From the NCBI GenBank assembly GCA_964343805.1, contig CAYFLR010000064.1:1-34611 (forward strand): a stretch of DNA of 34,611 bases, given 5' to 3'. Below the pieces are notes generated by a model, which saw only the letters and a list, made by a program, of their open reading frames with translations, was not told the origin of the DNA and searched no databases. The position numbers were made by a program, and so were the translations under genes. This DNA comes from CAYFLR01 sp964343805 (GTDB lineage Bacteria; Bdellovibrionota_B; Oligoflexia; CAYFLR01). This document shows positions 32,859 to 34,611 of this stretch, one piece after another (the first letter of the stretch is position 1; the number at the start of each line of letters is the position of its first letter).

Positions 32859-34287
32859 TTCCCTCTTCTTGGTTAATTTTTTCAAACTCTTTGATACAAT
32901 CTTCGGCTTTAGCAAGAAAATAAGATAACTCAGAGGAACTAAACTGCCCTCCTCCATAGGTGTGTAACGAAATTTTCTCCTCATCTAACACAAACACCTC
33001 TTTCAATTTATTAGGTAAGGAGGTAGGAGCCATTACTTTAGATATAGATATAATTTGCTGCATAAATAGAGGATGATCTTTTTTCAAACTGCTCTCACGC
33101 ATCTTTTGGTAAATATCATTCAACTCATCTAAGGTGTTTTTAAGATCTTTCACCCTTTCACCCGTTTTGACTCGAAGCTGATTTTTTCTATTTCTTACAA
33201 TAATAAGAACACCCAATACAGATAAAATAATGAAAAGAGTTCCACTAAACTGCAAATAGGTTAATCCCATAATCAATCGAGGTGTGACCTTTATAGTAAG
33301 ACCTTTAGCCTTTCGCTTAACCGTTTCATCATAGCCCATTATCATGTACTCCATTTCAATGGGATTTAAGGAATAAGCTCCTTCCTTCTCAGCTTTCATT
33401 TGATACTCGTAGGACAGTGATTTCTGTGTTCTTGAGGATTTTGAAGCAGACCTAGTTTTTAAGATTTTGAGACCTGGCAACTTTGGCAGTTTGGGAGGCT
33501 TAATAAAAAAGGACATCATGTCCTGTCCGGTCCAAGAAAACACTATTTTAAAGTTAATAGTATCATTTAGAAAGTAGCTGGATTTATCAGAGGTAGTTTT
33601 GATATCAAAGCGGGGCAGAGTTTTTTCGATAACCTCGGGTGTCAACTTTTTGCTTCCGGCCACCTGACTAAAATCCACTTTTTCAGAGACCCCTTGAAAT
33701 GCCTTAGCTATATCTGCCGTTTGGCTGATAATATGAAAAAGTTGGGCAACCTCTTTGGCTTTCCAAGAACGAGCCCCATTGATTTCAGCTACTATTCGCA
33801 TATTTCCATCTAGGAGATAGGTTGAAGGAAAGGCTCTTACCTGATATTGACCCGTCACTCTTCCTGATGAATCTAACAGTATAGGCATGGTGTAGTTTTT
33901 ACCGGCTAAAAATTGAGTTACCACAGATTTTCCACCGGTATCTGCTGAAATAGCAAAGAGTGCAAACTTACTTTTATCTAACCCTCGATAGAAGGCCTCT
34001 AATTCAGGCAGCTCTTCTCGACAAGGGCCGCACCATGTTGCCCAGAAATGAAGAATGATCATCTTCTTTTTAATATTCTTTAATTGAACTTGATTTCCTT
34101 GTAGGTCTGGCAATGTAAAATCAGCAGCCGGCACCCCTTTTTTATGAGGAACCACCGAAAGGTTTTCCATTAACTGGGCTAACTCACCTTTATCAGAGGG
34201 TTGGGACTGGGCGACTATTTTCCCTGAAAATAAAGAAAGTATCAAAACATGAGCTAGAATGATTATAAAATCAGTAAACCCTCTCAT
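32848..34287 (-). CDS. TlpA-like thioredoxin fused to a BatD-like domain and a cytoplasmic tail
   Basis: 479 residues. A signal peptide (about 1-26) leads into a TlpA/ResA-type thioredoxin domain at about 50-190 with the active site W85-C-G-P-C89 and cis-proline P154 (RAFPST). Residues about 226-336 (FDIKTTSDKSSYFLNDTINFKIVFSW split by a short turn, then KLPGLKILKTRSAS and SYEYQMKAEKEGAYSL) resemble the beta-sandwich of BatD/oxygen-tolerance proteins. A transmembrane helix at about 341-365 and a helical cytoplasmic tail of about 115 residues follow. The role is probably periplasmic redox or envelope stress. It starts 4 bp after the TPR gene, whose last codons supply the ribosome site GAGAGG. 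Confidence 0.8.
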   Translation of the reverse strand: MRGFTDFIIILAHVLILSLFSGKIVAQSQPSDKGELAQLMENLSVVPHKKGVPAADFTLPDLQGNQVQLKNIKKKMIILHFWATWCGPCREELPELEAFYRGLDKSKFALFAISADTGGKSVVTQFLAGKNYTMPILLDSSGRVTGQYQVRAFPSTYLLDGNMRIVAEINGARSWKAKEVAQLFHIISQTADIAKAFQGVSEKVDFSQVAGSKKLTPEVIEKTLPRFDIKTTSDKSSYFLNDTINFKIVFSWTGQDMMSFFIKPPKLPKLPGLKILKTRSASKSSRTQKSLSYEYQMKAEKEGAYSLNPIEMEYMIMGYDETVKRKAKGLTIKVTPRLIMGLTYLQFSGTLFIILSVLGVLIIVRNRKNQLRVKTGERVKDLKNTLDELNDIYQKMRESSLKKDHPLFMQQIISISKVMAPTSLPNKLKEVFVLDEEKISLHTYGGGQFSSSELSYFLAKAEDCIKEFEKINQEEGITS

Positions 34288-34291
34288 TCAC

Positions 34292-34611
34292 TTACCTCTC
34301 GTTTTTCTGTTGTTCACGGTTTTTAGGTTTAAGAGTGATCTTGTTTTTCAATGCCAAAGAATGAAGTCCTTCCAGTTTCAACTCATCCTTTAACTCATAA
34401 TATATAGCGAAAAGAACTCTATATAGCGCTGCTTCCTTAGGTTTATAATGCAGGGCTTTTTCGAGCTCAGTAGCCGCTTCTCGAATAGATCCCGCTTTTA
34501 GATAGGCAAAGCCTAACATTTTAGCAAACCAGTATTGATCTTCTTCTGATTCGCTGAATAGTTCTGCATCCTTCTTCATTTTCTCGATGATAGTAAATAT
34601 CTGCTCTGGGT
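34292..34611 (-). CDS. TPR protein, 5' end beyond the window
   Basis: The frame stays open to the window edge (PEQIFTIIEK precedes the first internal ATG at 34579), so the start is probably outside. About 106 residues are visible. One clear TPR pair (FAKMLGFAYLKAGSIREAA, then ALHYKPKEAALYRVLFAIYY) and a lysine-rich end KPKNREQQKNER. It precedes the TlpA/BatD-like gene by 4 bp. BatD-type proteins are often encoded with TPR proteins (BatB/C/E clusters), so the pair may be a reduced version of such a locus; this is inference. Confidence 0.7.
   Translation of the reverse strand, partial: PEQIFTIIEKMKKDAELFSESEEDQYWFAKMLGFAYLKAGSIREAATELEKALHYKPKEAALYRVLFAIYYELKDELKLEGLHSLALKNKITLKPKNREQQKNER

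Overview
The window reads as a low-GC chromosomal segment of a diderm (Gram-negative) bacterium. It has Lgt and LspA, a SecDF/YajC cluster, an MlaFED-type lipid transport operon, a predicted outer-membrane barrel protein and a TlpA-type periplasmic thioredoxin. Several proteins (a zinc-ribbon/HPKFG protein, an RdgC-like C-terminal domain, DUF507 domains, a receiver protein with a helical tail, a GCCYG-type Lgt) resemble families I associate with the old 'Deltaproteobacteria' and neighbours such as SAR324 or Bdellovibrionota. The exact phylum cannot be fixed by reading alone. Four runs of N (7546-7555, 18963-18972, 25219-25228, 26395-26418) mark draft scaffold gaps, all inside genes. At least three do not keep the reading frame, so those genes are probably intact in the organism.

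Layout. 84-3721 (minus): lspA, lgt, priA. 3819-5201 (plus): radA, divergent from lspA. 5182-16290 (minus): a long co-directional block in transcription order mlaE, mlaF, mlaD, tgt, an HD nucleotidase, yajC, secD, secF, recJ, an outer-membrane protein that continues recJ in frame, and a zinc-ribbon protein. 16291-17682 is sparse: one gene (degenerate GGDEF plus ribbon-helix-helix) flanked by two non-coding stretches with hairpins, a direct-repeat operator candidate and a promoter-like element. 17683-19747 (minus): pepD (broken by a gap and a frameshift) and an unknown acidic protein. 19865-21319 (plus): a receiver-domain protein with a Pro/Glu-rich linker. 21357-21839 (minus): sixA. 21915-22093: a large imperfect foldback. 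22171-23423: an RdgC-like protein facing a HisA-like protein that lacks the usual catalytic residues. 23613-24638: GAPDH and its terminator. 24647-27707 (plus): methyltransferase, unknown protein, pseudo-receiver/TPR protein. 27704-30236 (minus): acyl-CoA synthetase and a double-DUF507 protein. 30391-32095 (plus): HEAT-like protein and an HD-GYP phosphodiesterase. 32280-34611: a membrane HExxH protein facing a TlpA/BatD-like fusion and a partial TPR protein.

How the genes fit together. Envelope biogenesis dominates: lipoprotein maturation, protein export, lipid transport and an OM protein. DNA repair and restart (priA, radA, recJ) and tRNA modification (tgt) are interleaved. A second theme is cyclic-di-GMP-style signalling: a GGDEF fold without its active site but with a DNA-binding tail, an HD-GYP protein that looks active, and receiver or pseudo-receiver proteins. 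Gene packing is tight. Four of five convergent gene pairs overlap at their 3' ends.

Most unusual items: the foldback at 21915-22093; the GGDEF-RHH regulator and its putative operator; the palindrome shared by two divergent promoters at 30283-30345; the missing stop between recJ and the OM protein; the TlpA/BatD-like fusion; and the HisA-like protein without its catalytic residues.
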